Origin: Caenorhabditis remanei
Taxonomy: Eukaryota > Nematoda > Chromadorea > Rhabditida > Rhabditidae
Length of the DNA stretch: 64,000 nucleotides
NCBI RefSeq assembly: GCF_010183535.1
Contig: NC_071330.1
Span: forward strand, 4,879,717 to 4,943,716
Direction: 5' to 3'
In this document: piece by piece, positions 21,771 through 33,590 of the stretch
Numbering within the stretch: the stretch's first letter is position 1
Layout: each line of letters starts with the position of its first letter
Made by a program: the position numbers and the translations under genes
Notes under the pieces: model-generated
Seen by the model: only the letters and a program-made list of their open reading frames with translations
The model's database searches: none
Told to the model about the DNA's origin: nothing

Positions 21771-22665
21771 AAAAACACTCGAGGTCTGATCCCCCCGTAG
21801 CCATAGTAACATGCCTTTTCCTGTCAAATATAATGTGTGTCTACTTATTACAAAAACCTTCCTACCTGTGACCATTCTTCCCCAAATTTAAAACTATCTA
21901 TAAAATACGATTCTCCATCTCAATCCCTACTTATTGATACCTCACTCGCCTATCCCCTTTACCTTGAAACAATAATATATATGTTGCCAATTGAATAATT
22001 AAAGATAATTAAAGCCCCATAAAAACAATAACATAAAAATAAACACCTTCGTTAGCTCTCGCCCCGTCGAAAAGCCCATTTTCCACTATAAAACGGGCCA
22101 TTAGGTGTCTCAGGGTCCCCCTCGGCAGCAGGGAAAGGGTCATTTCCCATAATCGTCAAATTCAAATGTCAGAATTGATTAAGGTATGTATGTATGTCTA
22201 CACGGAACAAAATATAATAAAAAGGGACCGCCCATCTCTTCTCCGAGAGAAAAAGGTGATAGGAAATTACATAAATGAGAGTATTAAATGAGCCAGTCCA
22301 TTCCCCCTCTCCCCCTAACAATCAAAAAATGTGAAACGACACCGAAAATAGGTACTCAGACATGAAATGTGGTATGGGCTTTGCGGGGGGCGGGAGGGTG
22401 CCGCGTTGCAGGGAGGGGGCGGGGCTTCGAAAGGGGCGGAGTCGAGGGGGGATTGGTGAGGAGGGGGGACAGAGAGGGAGTGGGGAAAAGAGAGTACATT
22501 TGAAGTGAGAATTTGAAAAAAAGTGGTGGAGGGGGGAGGGAGGAGATCTCTTTGATATTGTGCCGCAGGCTGGGGTGACGTGGACGCGTTTTTGATGAGT
22601 AAGGATGAGTAATAAGGTTGGACAGGGGAGGAAAAACAGGAAAAAATAGAAGGAATTTTAAAATT
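21771..22665. promoter_or_regulatory. Single-copy island upstream of egl-5, candidate enhancer
   Basis: The longest non-repetitive stretch in the proximal upstream flank. It holds ccccataaaaacaataac (22014-22031), further ataaa boxes, taattaaag repeats, a gccattaggtgtctc motif near 22089 and a G-rich part (22385-22535) with ggggcggagtc near 22434. ATAAA-type sites suit an Abdominal-B-class homeodomain, so autoregulation is possible, but this is inference. Confidence 0.4.
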
Positions 22666-23140
22666 TTGCAGACTTTGGGGTCTTTTTCTTACCCGGATTT
22701 TGGTCTAACTCGGTTTTTTAGGCTTAGGTCTTTTTCTTACCTGAATTCGGTTCTTTTCCGGATTTTGGTGGTCTTACCCAAATTTTCGATTGTTTTGAAT
22801 TTTGGGTCTTTTCCTACTCAAAATACGAATTTCTGGTCATTTTTGGGTCTTTTTCTTACCAGGATTTCGGTCTAATTCGGATTTTAGGTCTTTTTTCTTA
22901 CTAAAATTGGGTTCTTACCAGGATTTAAGAATTCCTCGAATTTCGGATATTTCTCGAATTCGAATCTGATTCTCCTTCTTCAAATTTGTATCTTTTTGGG
23001 ATCTTGGGATTTTTCCTAACCAAGTTTGGTTCTTCTTTGGATTTTCTTATATCAACTCTTTTTTGGGTTTGAGATTTTCTTCTAACTCGGTCTTTTTCTT
23101 CCCCGGATTCTGGTTCTTCCCCCGGATTTTCTTTTCCTCG
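22666..23140 (-). repeat. Purine-rich degenerate repeat, block 3 (purines on minus strand)
   Basis: Units read tttttcttacccggattttgg on the plus strand, the complement of block 1. Many begin ggtctttttcttac. Confidence 0.7.
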
Positions 23141-23440
23141 AAAAACCTCTCATTTTTTCAAAAACCCAATAAACGCACCAAGAATAATCGTTTCTAATCA
23201 AAACTAGTACAATTTTTGAACGCAAAAAGGGAAATCTAATTTTCCGGAAATTTTCAAAAAAAAAAGAAGAAAAAAGAAGAAGAAGTCGTAGGTGTGGACA
23301 CGCAATTTTCAGGAATAGTATAATTTTGGGTTACTCGGATCGGATTTAGGGTGAAAAAGGGAGAAAAAAGGAGAAGGATTTGGGTAAGGAAAAGGGATTA
23401 CTGTAGGTAGATATGACGGAAGGTTTTTTCAGGGAAGGAA
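23130..23440. repeat. 300-bp segmental duplication, copy 1
   Basis: Contains acccaataaacgcacc, aataatcgtttctaatcaaa, cacgcaattttcaggaatag and ggattactgtaggtagatat, in the same order as at 24465-24755. Confidence 0.8.
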
Positions 23441-23459
23441 GATGAAGAAGGAGGGAAAA

Positions 23460-24464
23460 ACATGAAGAAAAACTACTTTTCCGGATTTTGGATTTTTTTT
23501 TTCGGATTTCAAATCTAACTGGGAATTTGGTCTTTTTCTTACCCGGATTTTTGTCTAACTCGGATTTTTGACCTTTTCCGGATTTCGGGCCTTCCCCAGA
23601 TTTTCAGCCTTACTCAGTCGTATTTAGGTTGGAAACATAAAGTAGATAAAATAAATCAATATTTGAGAATCAAATTCTCGACTACATAAAATAAAAGAAA
23701 CAAATAAAACGAGCCTTCTTCTTCTTCCTTCTTTTTCTTCTTTCCCTCCGTCCCATCTGACCCATAAAATTATACATAAGTGTGTGATAAACCTTCCCGT
23801 TCCACCCCCTTCTAAGAAAAAGAAAAAGGGATTCAGAAGAAGAACTGGAATCAGAAGAAGAAGACCACCACCTCTCTACCTAAATTGTCTTCTTCTTTGT
23901 TTCCGTTTTTCTCATTAATTCTCCGCCTTGAATTGCCTTAAAAAACATGGAAAAAGTTTTCGAAAAGATGAAAGGGAAATAGTGTCGGCGAAGAAGAGAG
24001 AACTTATCTAAATGTCATCATTTTAAGCACTTTTCGACACGGGCGGTCTTTTCTTTTTTTGGAAAAGAAGAAGAAAGAACGGCTGCTATTGGAAGAAGGA
24101 AAAAGGAGGAGGAGAGGAAATGATTTTTGTAGATTTTTTGAGTGGAAAATTGATAAAAACTGCAGTTTTTTGGGGAGAAATTGTCTAACTCGGATTTTGG
24201 GTCTTCTCTGGATGTTCCCTTTTTCTTACCCGGATTTTTAGTCTTCCCCAGATTTTATGTATTTTCCGGATTTTTCTTCCAAATCTTAATCTTCTTGTTG
24301 CTCAGATTCTGATCGTACGAAAACTTCAGGATTTCGATTATTATGGTCTCATTCTTACCAGGATTTCAGTTTTCCTTAAACCCTGGTATTTTTCAAACCA
24401 AGATATTCCTCTTCCCCGAATTTTAGCTTTTTCCAGATTTTGGGTCTTTTTCTTCCCCATAATA
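23460..24464. repeat. Purine repeat block 4 with an internal spacer
   Basis: 23465-23620 and 24180-24464 are pyrimidine-strand units (cttacccggatttt). Between them, 23620-24180 is a spacer with cttcttcttc/gaagaagaag runs and a tgacccataaaattat motif near 23758. No gene is seen. Confidence 0.55.
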
Positions 24465-24755
24465 TCCTTTTTCTTGAAAACTTCTCCTTTTTCTGAAGAA
24501 CCCAATAAACGTACCAACAATAATCGTTTCTAATCAAAACTAGTACTATTTGTGAACGCAAAAAGGGGAAATCTAATATTCCGGAAATTTCCAAAAAAAG
24601 AAGAAGGTGTGGGTGTGGACATGGTGACACGCAATTTTCAGGAATAGTATAATTTTGGGTTATTCGGATTTGGGATGAAAAAAAAGAAAAGAAGAGAAAG
24701 GATTTGGGTAAGAAAATGGGATTACTGTAGATATGATGGGAGGCTGGGTTTCAGG
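24465..24755. repeat. 300-bp segmental duplication, copy 2
   Basis: Matches 23130-23440 in order and orientation, about 1.33 kb away, with small indels. The identity in the non-purine parts (ataatcgtttctaatcaaaa) shows this is a true duplication and not a by-product of low complexity. Confidence 0.8.
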
Positions 24756-24779
24756 AAATGAAGAAGAAAAAGAGAAAGG

Positions 24780-25079
24780 AAAAAGTGTTCCCTGGATTCT
24801 GGGTCTTCCCCAGATTTTGGTTTAACTCGGATTTTCGGGTCTTTCCCAAATTTTGAGTTTTTGTCTTTTTCTTACCCGGAGTTTGAGTTTTCGATCTTCC
24901 CCAAACTTTCCCCTTCTCTGAATTCTGTAGTTTTTGTAGTTTGGTCTATTTAAACTAACTTTAACTAACTTGAACTAACTGCTACAGAAACTTGCCGCCA
25001 AAGCTAATGAAATTAATTTAACTACCACATTTCAGAAAAGAAAATGAATGGAAAGTGAGGGGTTTTGGTTTTTTGAACG
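24780..25079. repeat. Purine repeat remnant and spacer
   Basis: 24790-24925 holds pyrimidine-strand units. 24945-24985 has a short tandem repeat of ttaactaactt(g/t)aactaac. Nothing else is recognised. Confidence 0.45.
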
Positions 25080-25595
25080 TTACAAAAAGACAAAAGTTCG
25101 AAAAATCCGGGGAAGGTTAAAATCTGAGTAAGAAAAAGAACAAAGCTCAAAATTTCAGAATCCGGAGAAGAAAGTTTGAAAATCTGGGAAAGGAAAAGAA
25201 CAAGAATCCAGGGAAGAGCAAAACTCGAAAATTGAGAAATCCGAGGTGAAAAAAGAAGAAAATTGAGAAGTTCGGGAAAGACCAAAACCTGAATAAAAAG
25301 AAGAACAACATCCAAATTTTAAGAATCCGGGGTAGAAAAAAGAAGACGATTCGAAAATCCGGGTAAGGAAAAAAGTCTGAGTAAGAAGAAGACCAAAATC
25401 CTTGAATTCCAGCATCCGAAGAAGAAAAATACAGAAAATTTGAAAATCCGGGCAAGATCAAAATCTGGAGAAGAGGATGAAATTCTGGAAAACTCAAAAT
25501 CCGAAAAAGACCTCAAAATCCAGGAATTGCTTTTAAACCTATACCAATAGAGTAGAAGATGATCCAGAAATCGAAAAGTAAGAATTACAAGAAGA
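25080..25595 (+). repeat. Purine repeat block 5, copy of the 28.6-kb segment
   Basis: The stretch 25150-25592 is duplicated at about 28640-29017. Both end with ccaggaattgc, aaacctataccaat and gatccagaaatcgaaaagta, which are not part of the simple repeat. Confidence 0.75.
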
Positions 25596-26270
25596 AGTAA
25601 AAGAAGAAGAGGTGAGAATTGAGATAATTACTATCTTTCGAGAGACTGTACACTACGCACTTTCATGATATTCTTCTTCTTCGTTTTTACTTTTTCCTTC
25701 TTTTTCCTTCTTTTTTTTCATCTTCTGTATTCAAAGAAAGAACTGGATATATGTATTCGTGGACGTTGGTTGGATGGCAGGATACACGATGAACGTCTTC
25801 TAGATGGCAACGTCTTCTGAATCCAGGAGAGGGGTAATTTAGTAAGTTTGGGGTGAGAGAAAGTTCTGGAAAAGTGAAACAAAAAAAGTTCTAGAAAAGA
25901 AAGAAGGCAAATCCGAGGATTTTGGAGCGAGTTGAATCAGACGCTGGATCTGAAAAAAGAAGAAATTATTGATTGATTTTAACTAAAAAACGAGAAAAAT
26001 AAGGCGAAAGAAGTTGGGAAAGGAGGACATCCGGAAATTTGGACACACAGGCAGACAGACATTCGGTCAGAAGATGAAAAAAACGAAACTGGCGTGTCTT
26101 TGGCGCGGTTTTGAAACACGCAGTTCGTTTGGACAGATTTTTTGTAAATATAAAATCTGACGTACTTTTGGCGCGTTTGGCGCTTTTTTTTGAGATTTGT
26201 GGATATCTGTATCAATTTATGTCTGACTGTGTGTCTGGGAGTCCGGATGTCCAAAATCAGTAAAATTTGA
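25596..26270. other. Mixed island upstream of egl-5
   Basis: 25600-25980 is largely non-repetitive; it holds ggatggcagg and tagatggcaacgtcttct near 25770-25815 and a TGATTGAT PBC/Hox-type site at 25971-25978. 26020-26065 and 26217-26255 are TCCGGA-core units in opposite orientations. 26090-26190 has several ggcgcg motifs. Confidence 0.4.
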
Positions 26271-26625
26271 AATTTTGGAGAAGAAAAAAACTGAAATCCG
26301 GGGAAGGCTTCAAAATCTGAAGAAGACCGTAATCCGGAGAAGACCAAAATCTGGGGAAGACGAAAATCCAGGAAAACTCAAAAGCTGGGAAAGATCTGAA
26401 AATTCGGAAAAAATATCAAAGTGTCTGTCTGTCTGTCTGTCTGTGTGTCCGGATGTCCAAATTGCTTACCGTCGTATTTTAAAATTTCCCCCGATTTTCA
26501 GGTCTGCCTTCCCGATGACCTAGTTTTCTCCAAAGCACAAAAGTTAGGTCATGTAACCCACGCTTTTTCTCCTATGTCTGTCTGTCTGTCTGTGTGTCCA
26601 GGTGTCCCCTATCCCATCCTCCTAA
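26271..26625. repeat. Purine repeat block 6 and TCCGGA-core units
   Basis: 26275-26415 is the purine repeat. Two TCCGGA-core type units follow at 26421-26459 and 26573-26606, with four and three tandem tgtc/tctg steps. Confidence 0.6.
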
Positions 26626-26900
26626 ATAATATATTCCTTTCTCTCTTCTTATCCGTACACCGATTACACATTGTTAAACAGTTGGGGGACACCAAGAGGT
26701 GTCACCAAGTTGTATCACTCCGTGAGCTCATATTTTATAAATTATTGGTCCCCCTTTTCTCCACCCGTGTCACTCTTCTCTTCCCCTCAGGTGAGAATGC
26801 CGTCTTTGAAGTCACCGCCACTGTCCCGTCAATGAGAGACTTCTGGAGAAAGGGGCGGAGCTAAGAGAGAGTACGGTAGGTGGTGGTAGTGGTGATAAGA
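26626..26900. promoter_or_regulatory. Single-copy island, candidate enhancer
   Basis: Non-repetitive DNA with accgattacacattgttaaac (26659-26678), gacaccaagaggtgtc (an inverted repeat near 26687-26702), ttttataaattattgg and aggggcggagcta (26851-26863). Base composition differs sharply from the purine arrays on both sides. Confidence 0.4.
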
Positions 26901-27640
26901 ATTAATGTATAGGTGATTAGGAGGGGAGAAACGGACTAAATACTCGAATATGGAGAAGAAAAAGAAGAAAAAGAAGAAGAAGATTGAGAAGTGGTTCAGT
27001 TTTAAGTGAATGAGGATAAAAACTATGACAAATGGTTGGGAAACAAGTGATAAGGCCCCCCCCTTAAAAAAGGGGGAAGGGGTAATTAGAAATGATGTAT
27101 GGTAGATTGAGAGTAGAGATCAAACGTAGAAGTAGGTCAAAAAATGGAATTCGAAGATTTTTGGATTTCACACGCGTTGAAAAAATTGGTCTTACTAAAA
27201 TTTATAAAATTTTCAAAAAAAGGAATATCGAGGTAAGGGAAAGGAGAGGTTACTGTAGATCTGACGAAAAATAGAAGAAGAAAAAAGAGAGCTCAGTCTT
27301 TTTCTTACCTGGATTTTGGTCTTTTCCAGATTTTCCCTCTTCCCCGGATTTCGATTTTAATCGAATTCGGTTAAAAAAGAAGAAAAAAGAGTATTTGTGT
27401 GAAAAAAGGGAAAAGGGATTACTGTATTTCTTCCCTGGATTTCGATTTAAGAAGAAAAGAAAAAAAAAAACACTTTTTCCCAAAATTCTTCCCAAGATTT
27501 TGGTCTTTTTCGGTTTTGGATGAAAGAAGAAAAAAGAAAAAAGCAAATTTGGGTAAGAGAAGGGGAAAAAAGACAATTTTTTTCTCAAATTTCGATCTTA
27601 CTCAGATTTTTGAATCTTCTCCGGATTTTGAACAGCCGAG
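26901..27640. repeat. Purine/pyrimidine low-complexity DNA, block 7
   Basis: gaagaagaaaaag runs near 26950-26985, then pyrimidine-strand units of the repeat at 27295-27370 and 27425-27640. The ggtaagggaaaggag...ttactgtag stretch near 27231-27258 resembles the ends of the duplicated segments at 23.4 and 24.7 kb. Confidence 0.5.
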
Positions 27641-28375
27641 TTAGAAGAAGAAGAGATTACTGTAGTTCAGAAGAAATTTGGGATACTGAAAAATAGGAAA
27701 AATTTAGAATTGTTAAGTTTCCCCTTGAGTTCACCTTTTTTAATGAAACACCGAAATTCGGGTAAGAAAACACTCTTCTCCGGATTTTGGTCTTCCCCAA
27801 ATTTGATCCTTCTCCAGATTTTCAAAAAAAAACTGGGAGTTCTTTTTTTCTCAAAAAATTAGAAAAACTAATCAATCTTCAGGAAACAAAACTCCACAAA
27901 TTGGTTTCCGATGTTCATCTCATCCCATTCTTCTTCTCATTTCTCAAAAAAAGAACTAATTCGTTATTTTAAACGATTAGGAAACTACTAACTAGATATA
28001 TCTTATGTGTGTGCATAATGAATTCATATAAATCAGTGAGAATTGTCTTCTTCTTCTTTTTTCTGACAAAATAGTGTCGAATAATGGGAAATAAATCAAG
28101 ATGGTGCTCTCTGAGGGGGAACGTCTGGGAGGTCTCAAAGTTTTGTTAGAGGGCGAGGAGCACAGTGAGAAGAAGAAAAAGTGCTGGAGAAAAGAAAACC
28201 ATATGGTGAGAATGTGGCACCAATAAATATATATATATATATATATATACTTTGTAGAAGAATACACCTTGGAGAAAAGAAAGATGTTTTAAGGAGGGCA
28301 GGGGAATCAAGAAACATTTCTGGAGATTCTGAAAAGTCTGGATTTCATCTGAACTCTGAAATTGAGAAATGAAAC
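27641..28375. other. Spacer with AT microsatellite
   Basis: 27770-27830 has a few pyrimidine-strand units. 28224-28249 is a (TA)n microsatellite of about 12 repeats. The rest shows nothing recognisable. Confidence 0.5.
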
Positions 28376-29475
28376 ATCTGATACGGAGAAGACCAAGATT
28401 CCAGTAAGGTCTAAAAAAACCGGAATACGGAAAATACTGAAATTCGAGGAAGACCAAAAACTGGGAAGATGAAAATCTGGGAAAGACCAAAATCTGAGTT
28501 AGAAGAAGACCAGAATCCGAATAAAGTGAAATTCGGGTAAACAGAATATAGATCACAAAAAACCAAGAAACCCGGGAAGAAGAAAGGTAATTTTGAAAAT
28601 ATGGGGAAGGCCGAAATCCAAGATAGAAGAAGAAGAAGGAAATCCAAAATTTCAGAATCCGGGGGAAAAAGAACAAAAATCTGGGAAAGTTGGGAAATTG
28701 GGAAATCCAGGAAACCTAAAGATCTGAAAAAGAGCAAGAATCCAGGGAAGAGCGAAATTAGAAAATTGAGAAATCCGAGGTGAAAAAAGAAGAGAATCGA
28801 GAAATCCGGGAAAAACCAAAATCTGAGTAAGAAGAAGGACGAAATCCATGAATTCAAAATCCGGAAAAAAACAGGGACAATTCAAAAATCCGGGTAAGGA
28901 CTAAAATCTGGGGAAGGACCATGTCCAAGATAACTCAAAATCCGAAAAAGACCAAAATCCAGGAATTGCTAAACCTATACCAATTGTGGAAATGATCCAG
29001 AAATCGAAAAGTAAGAAAATCTGGGGAAGACCGAATTCTGAAAAGTTTTGGGAAACTGAATATGAAGAAGACCGATTTCCTGAAAATTTCATATAAAAAA
29101 CCCAAACTCATCAGAATCTTGGTTAGAGAATAAGGTGAATTCTGTGGGGAAACTAAAATCCTAGTTGACAGAAAGGCCGAAATCCGGAAAAGTCTAAAAT
29201 TAAGGTAAAAAATCGATCAAATTTGAAAAAAAAACTAGACAGCAAAACCCGAAGAAAACATTGAAATTTGGGAAAGACTAAAAAAGTGTAAAAACTAAAA
29301 ATCCTGATAAGAAACCCCAAAAATCCTGAAAAAACAAAAATTCAGGAACTACCAAAATTCTGGTAAGAATAATATGTAGTAGAAATTCTGAAAATGGTAA
29401 AATTGAAATCTGGGGAAGACCAAAATCCGGTGAAGACTGAAATTCGGGAAAGAAAAAGACCAAATTCGGAATCAC
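28376..29475 (+). repeat. Purine repeat block 8 (largest)
   Basis: About 1.1 kb of gaccaaaatc(c/t)gg-type units, almost unbroken. 28640-29017 is the second copy of the segment at 25150-25592. Minus-strand frames of 148 and 176 residues here are low-complexity Phe/Leu/Ser translations of the repeat. Confidence 0.75.
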
Positions 29476-29990
29476 CTAATTTTTTCTTTCCTTGTGTTTC
29501 AACCTATGCAAAATACAAGGAAGACCCAAAATCTGTTTATAAAATCCTAATTCTCAGAATACCAAAATCCAAAAAAAAACTGATCTTCTCGGAAGGAAAA
29601 GTCCAATGTCTCCCCCCCCCTGCCACGTCACCACCTAATAATCATAACCTTCCCCTTCTTCTGTCTTCTGAATATCCGGATATCCATTCTCTGTGTGTAA
29701 CCTGATGCGCGAAAAAACCAACAACAACCCGAACGGCGCCTCTCTCTCTCTATCGTGTCTCCCGGTAATAAAAAGTGTCCCGGAATCATAAAAACGGGTG
29801 GAAAAGGCGGAGGAGAGGAAAGGAGACTAATTTCGTGTCCTGTTTTTTACAGTTGACTATATGATGTACTTATTATATTTTATCTATTCGTGTATCACCG
29901 GTGTGGAGTGAATGAAATGAAAAAGTGAAAATCGACGGATATGGAAAGAATGGAGGGGGGATATCCATGAAAGGGAGTACGGTAGGAAGG
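29476..29990. other. Single-copy island
   Basis: 29600-29850 is GC-richer and non-repetitive (cctgccacgtcaccacctaa, gaacggcgcctctctctctc). No gene is seen. It may be regulatory. Confidence 0.3.
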
Positions 29991-29994
29991 GAGT

Positions 29995-30525
29995 CTCGTT
30001 TTGGTCTCGGTATCGTTGGCTCGACGAGACTCAACGAGACCAAGTCTAGACAGAAACCAAGTCTCGACACCGATTCAAACAAAACTTGCCCGAGACTCGA
30101 CTGATTTGAGGGGAACGAGAGTCAAATCGACTACAAGACCAAACGAGACTATGACCAAGCAAGAGCGAGACTTTGGAGGCTGAGACTCGACGAGACTCAG
30201 GTCGAGACCCGAGCAAGACTAGGAGCAAGCTAGATTGAGACCAGAACGAGAACTTAGGAGACCGAGACTCGACGAGACCCGACAAGACCCGACGAGACCC
30301 AAGATCGGACAAAACCCAGTCAAGACTCGCCGAGACCCAGATCGAGACTTAGAACGAGACTGGTAGAGACTCAGTTCGAGACTTATATGAGCGAGACTCG
30401 CTGAGACTTACATCAAGACCAGAGCGAGACTTGTCGAGACTGAGATCGAGACCAGAGCGAGACTCTACAAAACTAGACTAAACGAGTCTTTTCAAGACCC
30501 GAGACTCCTCGAGACCTGTGACCCA
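29995..30525 (+). repeat. GAGACTCGACGAGAC tandem repeat
   Basis: About 530 bases built from degenerate 6-12-base steps of gagac, cgagactcg and acgagacc. It is unlike every other repeat in the window. Short frames in it read alternating Arg/Asp/Glu or Ser/Leu/Val and are not genes. Confidence 0.8.
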
Positions 30526-30960
30526 AAAATTTCCATATTTCCAGGTGAGACCCTCCTCCGGACCCTTCCTTCGACGACGAACAAGATACACAACAAGAAA
30601 TTTAACAACTTTTTAACTGCCTTGCCTCGCTCGTTTTCCCCATTTTTATGAGGATTACGAATGTGCCAAACTCCCTCTTTTTCTCTTGGAGGACCAATGA
30701 ATATCAGAAGAGACAAAATATTGTGAGAATCCAGGAGACTAGAAGGGGGAAGAGCGTCATTTGTTTTGATTTCGTGTCATTTTGATTCGAGAATTTTTGG
30801 AAATGAGCAATTGATTGGATAAAGATGATAGATAGACAATGGAAGACACGTGTTGCGGAGAGATTTCAAGGGAATTTGGGGGATCGTATGAGAGGAGAAC
30901 GCGTCAAAGGTGCGCCAGCAGACCGGAATTGGAAGAAAATTGCGGAGAACTAGAGTTCCA
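30526..30960. other. Spacer without a gene
   Basis: Mostly unique sequence. A caaaggtgcgccag motif at 30906-30919 is a fragment of the ACGCG..GCGCC family. No coding sequence is supported. Confidence 0.3.
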
Positions 30961-31560
30961 AGGATCAGGCGCTCCAGGAATGATCTCAAAATCCGAAAAG
31001 TTCAAATTTTGGAAAACGTAACAAAGTCGAAGGTAGACTCGAAATATGAGGAGTTTCGGGAAAATCAGAATTCAGAAAAGCCAAAATCTAGTGATTATCA
31101 AATCTGAGGAAGGCCAAAATCTGGTGAAGACCAGAATCTTGAAAAGGGTAAAATCTGGGTAAGACGGAAATTCGGGAAAATCAGAATTGGGAAAAACCAA
31201 AATCTAGTGATGACCAAATCCGAGGAAGACTAAAACCCGGGAAATCAAAATTTGGGGAAGACCAAAATCTGGGAAAAGGTAAAATCAGGGGAAGACCGAC
31301 TTGGGAAAATGTAAAATACGGGGAAGATGGAAATCCAGGAAATCAAAATCCGGGAAAGAAGGAAATCCGGAGAAGACCAAAATTTGGGTAAGACCAAAAT
31401 CTGGGGAAGAAGGAAATTTGGGAAAGAGTCAAACCTTGGTAAGAAGGGAATTCGGGAAAACCAAAATCCGGGATAGAATTAAATCTGGGGAAGATCAAAA
31501 TTCGGGGAAAACCAAAATTTTGGAAAAGTCAGAATCTAGGGAAGACTCCAAAATTGGAAA
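30961..31560 (+). repeat. Purine repeat block 9
   Basis: Unbroken gaccaaaatc(c/t)ggg units. A higher-order unit, cgggaaaatcagaatt followed by aaatctagtgat, occurs near 31037 and 31162 and also near 19859 in block 1. Confidence 0.7.
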
Positions 31561-32130
31561 AAATAGTGTCATTTTCTTTCAGCTCTAAAAACTGCCCAAC
31601 CTCGACATCTGCCCACCCGAAGTCATCCCACCCATCATCTGCTATCTTCTTATTCTTCGTTCCGCACGTCTTCTTCTTCTTTTCCAAATTCAGAATCTTC
31701 TTCTTCGTCTTCTTAAGAGATTCATCAGACCCTCTCCTCCCCTTATCTATTTGCATTGTTCCCTTTCAACACTCTTTCACAATTTTACGATCGTCCAACA
31801 CCACGGGTGGTTGCGCACACACACGGCTGGTCCTGGGGGGCTACGGTAGTCACTGAGGGGGCGTCCTGTCCCTTTTTGAATGCAAATTTCCAAGGCCATG
31901 TTCTTTTTTCTTTTGTCTGTGGTGGGTATATCAGATATATATTCTGGTTAGTCAGTTTACCAAGTTTGTTTACACAGGGACTTTTTATTAGAAAAGCGCG
32001 TCGACGGCGCGCCAGACAAAAATGCAAAAAAAACTATTGTGGAAACCTAGAGAAGATCTGTTCAAGATGCGCTTGGCAGCCAGAAAAAGTTTTGGTTGGA
32101 TTTGGGGCCCCACCCGGATACTAGGTGTTT
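31561..32130. other. Single-copy island with short frames
   Basis: Frames of 100 and 122 residues on the plus strand overlap here. They have no recognised domain and no convincing splice context. 31800-31870 is GC-rich (cacacacacggctgg, ggggctacggtagtc). 31990-32015 has a cgcgtcgacggcgcgccag motif of the GGCGCGCC family. Listed as non-coding, with low certainty. Confidence 0.35.
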
Positions 32131-33411
32131 TACAGATTTTGGTCTTTCCCAGATTTTCAAGTTTTCTAGATTTTGAGTTTTCGGAATGTTTCTTTCTCGG
32201 ATATTCGGTCTTCCCCAGATTTTAGTCTTTCCCAGATTTTGAATCAAGATTTGAAAAAAAAAAGTTTTTACGATGGATCTGGAGGTAAATAAAGATGCTG
32301 CTTATTTTTCATAACTTCAAGTGCTAGAAATCTCATTTTAAAGGAGAAAAAAAGTCTAAAAACTTGAAAAATGAGTCAAATCGAATTTTTTTGAAATGAG
32401 TGAAAAATTTGAAAGAATAGAAACAATTCCAATTATCCATAATCAAGATTTTAGTCTTATCCGGATTTTGCTATTTTTCTTTCCCAAATTTCGTAATTCC
32501 CTAGAAAAAACCTTTTTGGGATTGTTTCTCATCAGGATTTCCAGAATTTTATCAGGATTTGGAGTTTCCCAGAATTTTCAAAATCCGTATTCTAAAAGAC
32601 CGGGAAGGCCGGAATCCTGGAAAGAGAATCATTTAAATACTGGAATTCTTCAAATTCTGAGAAACTCCAAATCCTGGTAAAATTGAAACTTATGTAAAGA
32701 TTCTAAAGTTATGCTCAGAAAAATCCCAAAATGTTTTTTTCAGGAAATTTAATAATTTTAAAAGTCCAAAATGTACTTTGTGGTGAGCAAAGTTTTAATA
32801 ATGAATCATTTTCTTCAAAACGTGTCATTTTTCAGAAATTTTCGAACTAGCAAAACCACAACACAAACATTATAAGGACCCACCTGACCGAAACCAAAAC
32901 TCGTTTCGCCCATCAATAGCTCATAGCGAATTAGCCAATTAACAAGATCAAAAAGAGGTGATAAGAGGTGTTGCAAGGCAGAGGTGTCAATAGTTGAGAA
33001 AAAGAAAAAGTATTGGATGAGAAGAGTGGGACCTTCAGATTTATCGAGGAGCAGAAGACAAGCTGTTGGAAGAAACAGAAAAACTGGGAGGAAGAGCGTG
33101 TGGAGAGGACACACAAAAATCGATAAGTTTGAGACAACGCGCCACGTGGTTTCTGGAGAGAGGCTTTCAGACAAGGAACCTTGCTGCTAGCAGGCGTAAA
33201 CTTGTATCAAGGGATCAATGAGTTACAGAACATCTGGCGCACCTTTGACGCTTACTGTTTCAGGTTTTTCTCGAGAAGGATAGAAAGAATTTCAACTGTT
33301 CTAGAATCTTCCCCGAAATTAGACTATTCTCGGATTTCAATATTTTTTTCCTTTTAAATTTATGGAAATTGCTTATGTAGTTATTCAGATCATGTAAAAC
33401 TGTATTTTGAT
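32131..33411. other. End of the purine-repeat domain and spacer
   Basis: Pyrimidine-strand units at 32131-32245, 32440-32600, 33305-33345 and, beyond this stretch, 33605-33665 are the last recognisable members of the purine repeat. 32860-33190 appears single-copy. A 119-residue minus-strand frame here lacks any known domain. Confidence 0.4.
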
Positions 33412-33590
33412 ACAGTTTTCCTTATTCACAAGCGTCGAGAAGCTATTTCTTACAAATACCAGTTTAACGTTACAGCGTTTTTTCCCTTTTTTTTTGCATT
33501 TTTCATGTAGAAAAATCGTAAAAAAGGGGGAAAAGTTGTTTAAAAAACATTTTTACATGACTTGAATAACCTCCCAACTGTAATAGAATA
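33412..33590 (+). repeat. Direct repeat, copy 1 (AAGCGTCGAGAA unit)
   Basis: acagttttccttattcacaa then gcgtcgagaagctattt, a ttttttgcattttt stretch, atgtagaaaaatcgtaaaaa and catgacttgaata. The same order occurs at 34716-34918. Confidence 0.7.

Noticed and set aside
28146..28676. 176-residue Phe/Ser/Leu-rich minus-strand frame with apparent membrane segments
   Set aside because: It is the translation of the purine-rich repeat and the TA microsatellite; similar frames appear in every block of the repeat.
31554..32124. Overlapping 100- and 122-residue plus-strand frames
   Set aside because: No domain, no splice signals in phase, and they run into the GGCGCGCC and purine repeats.
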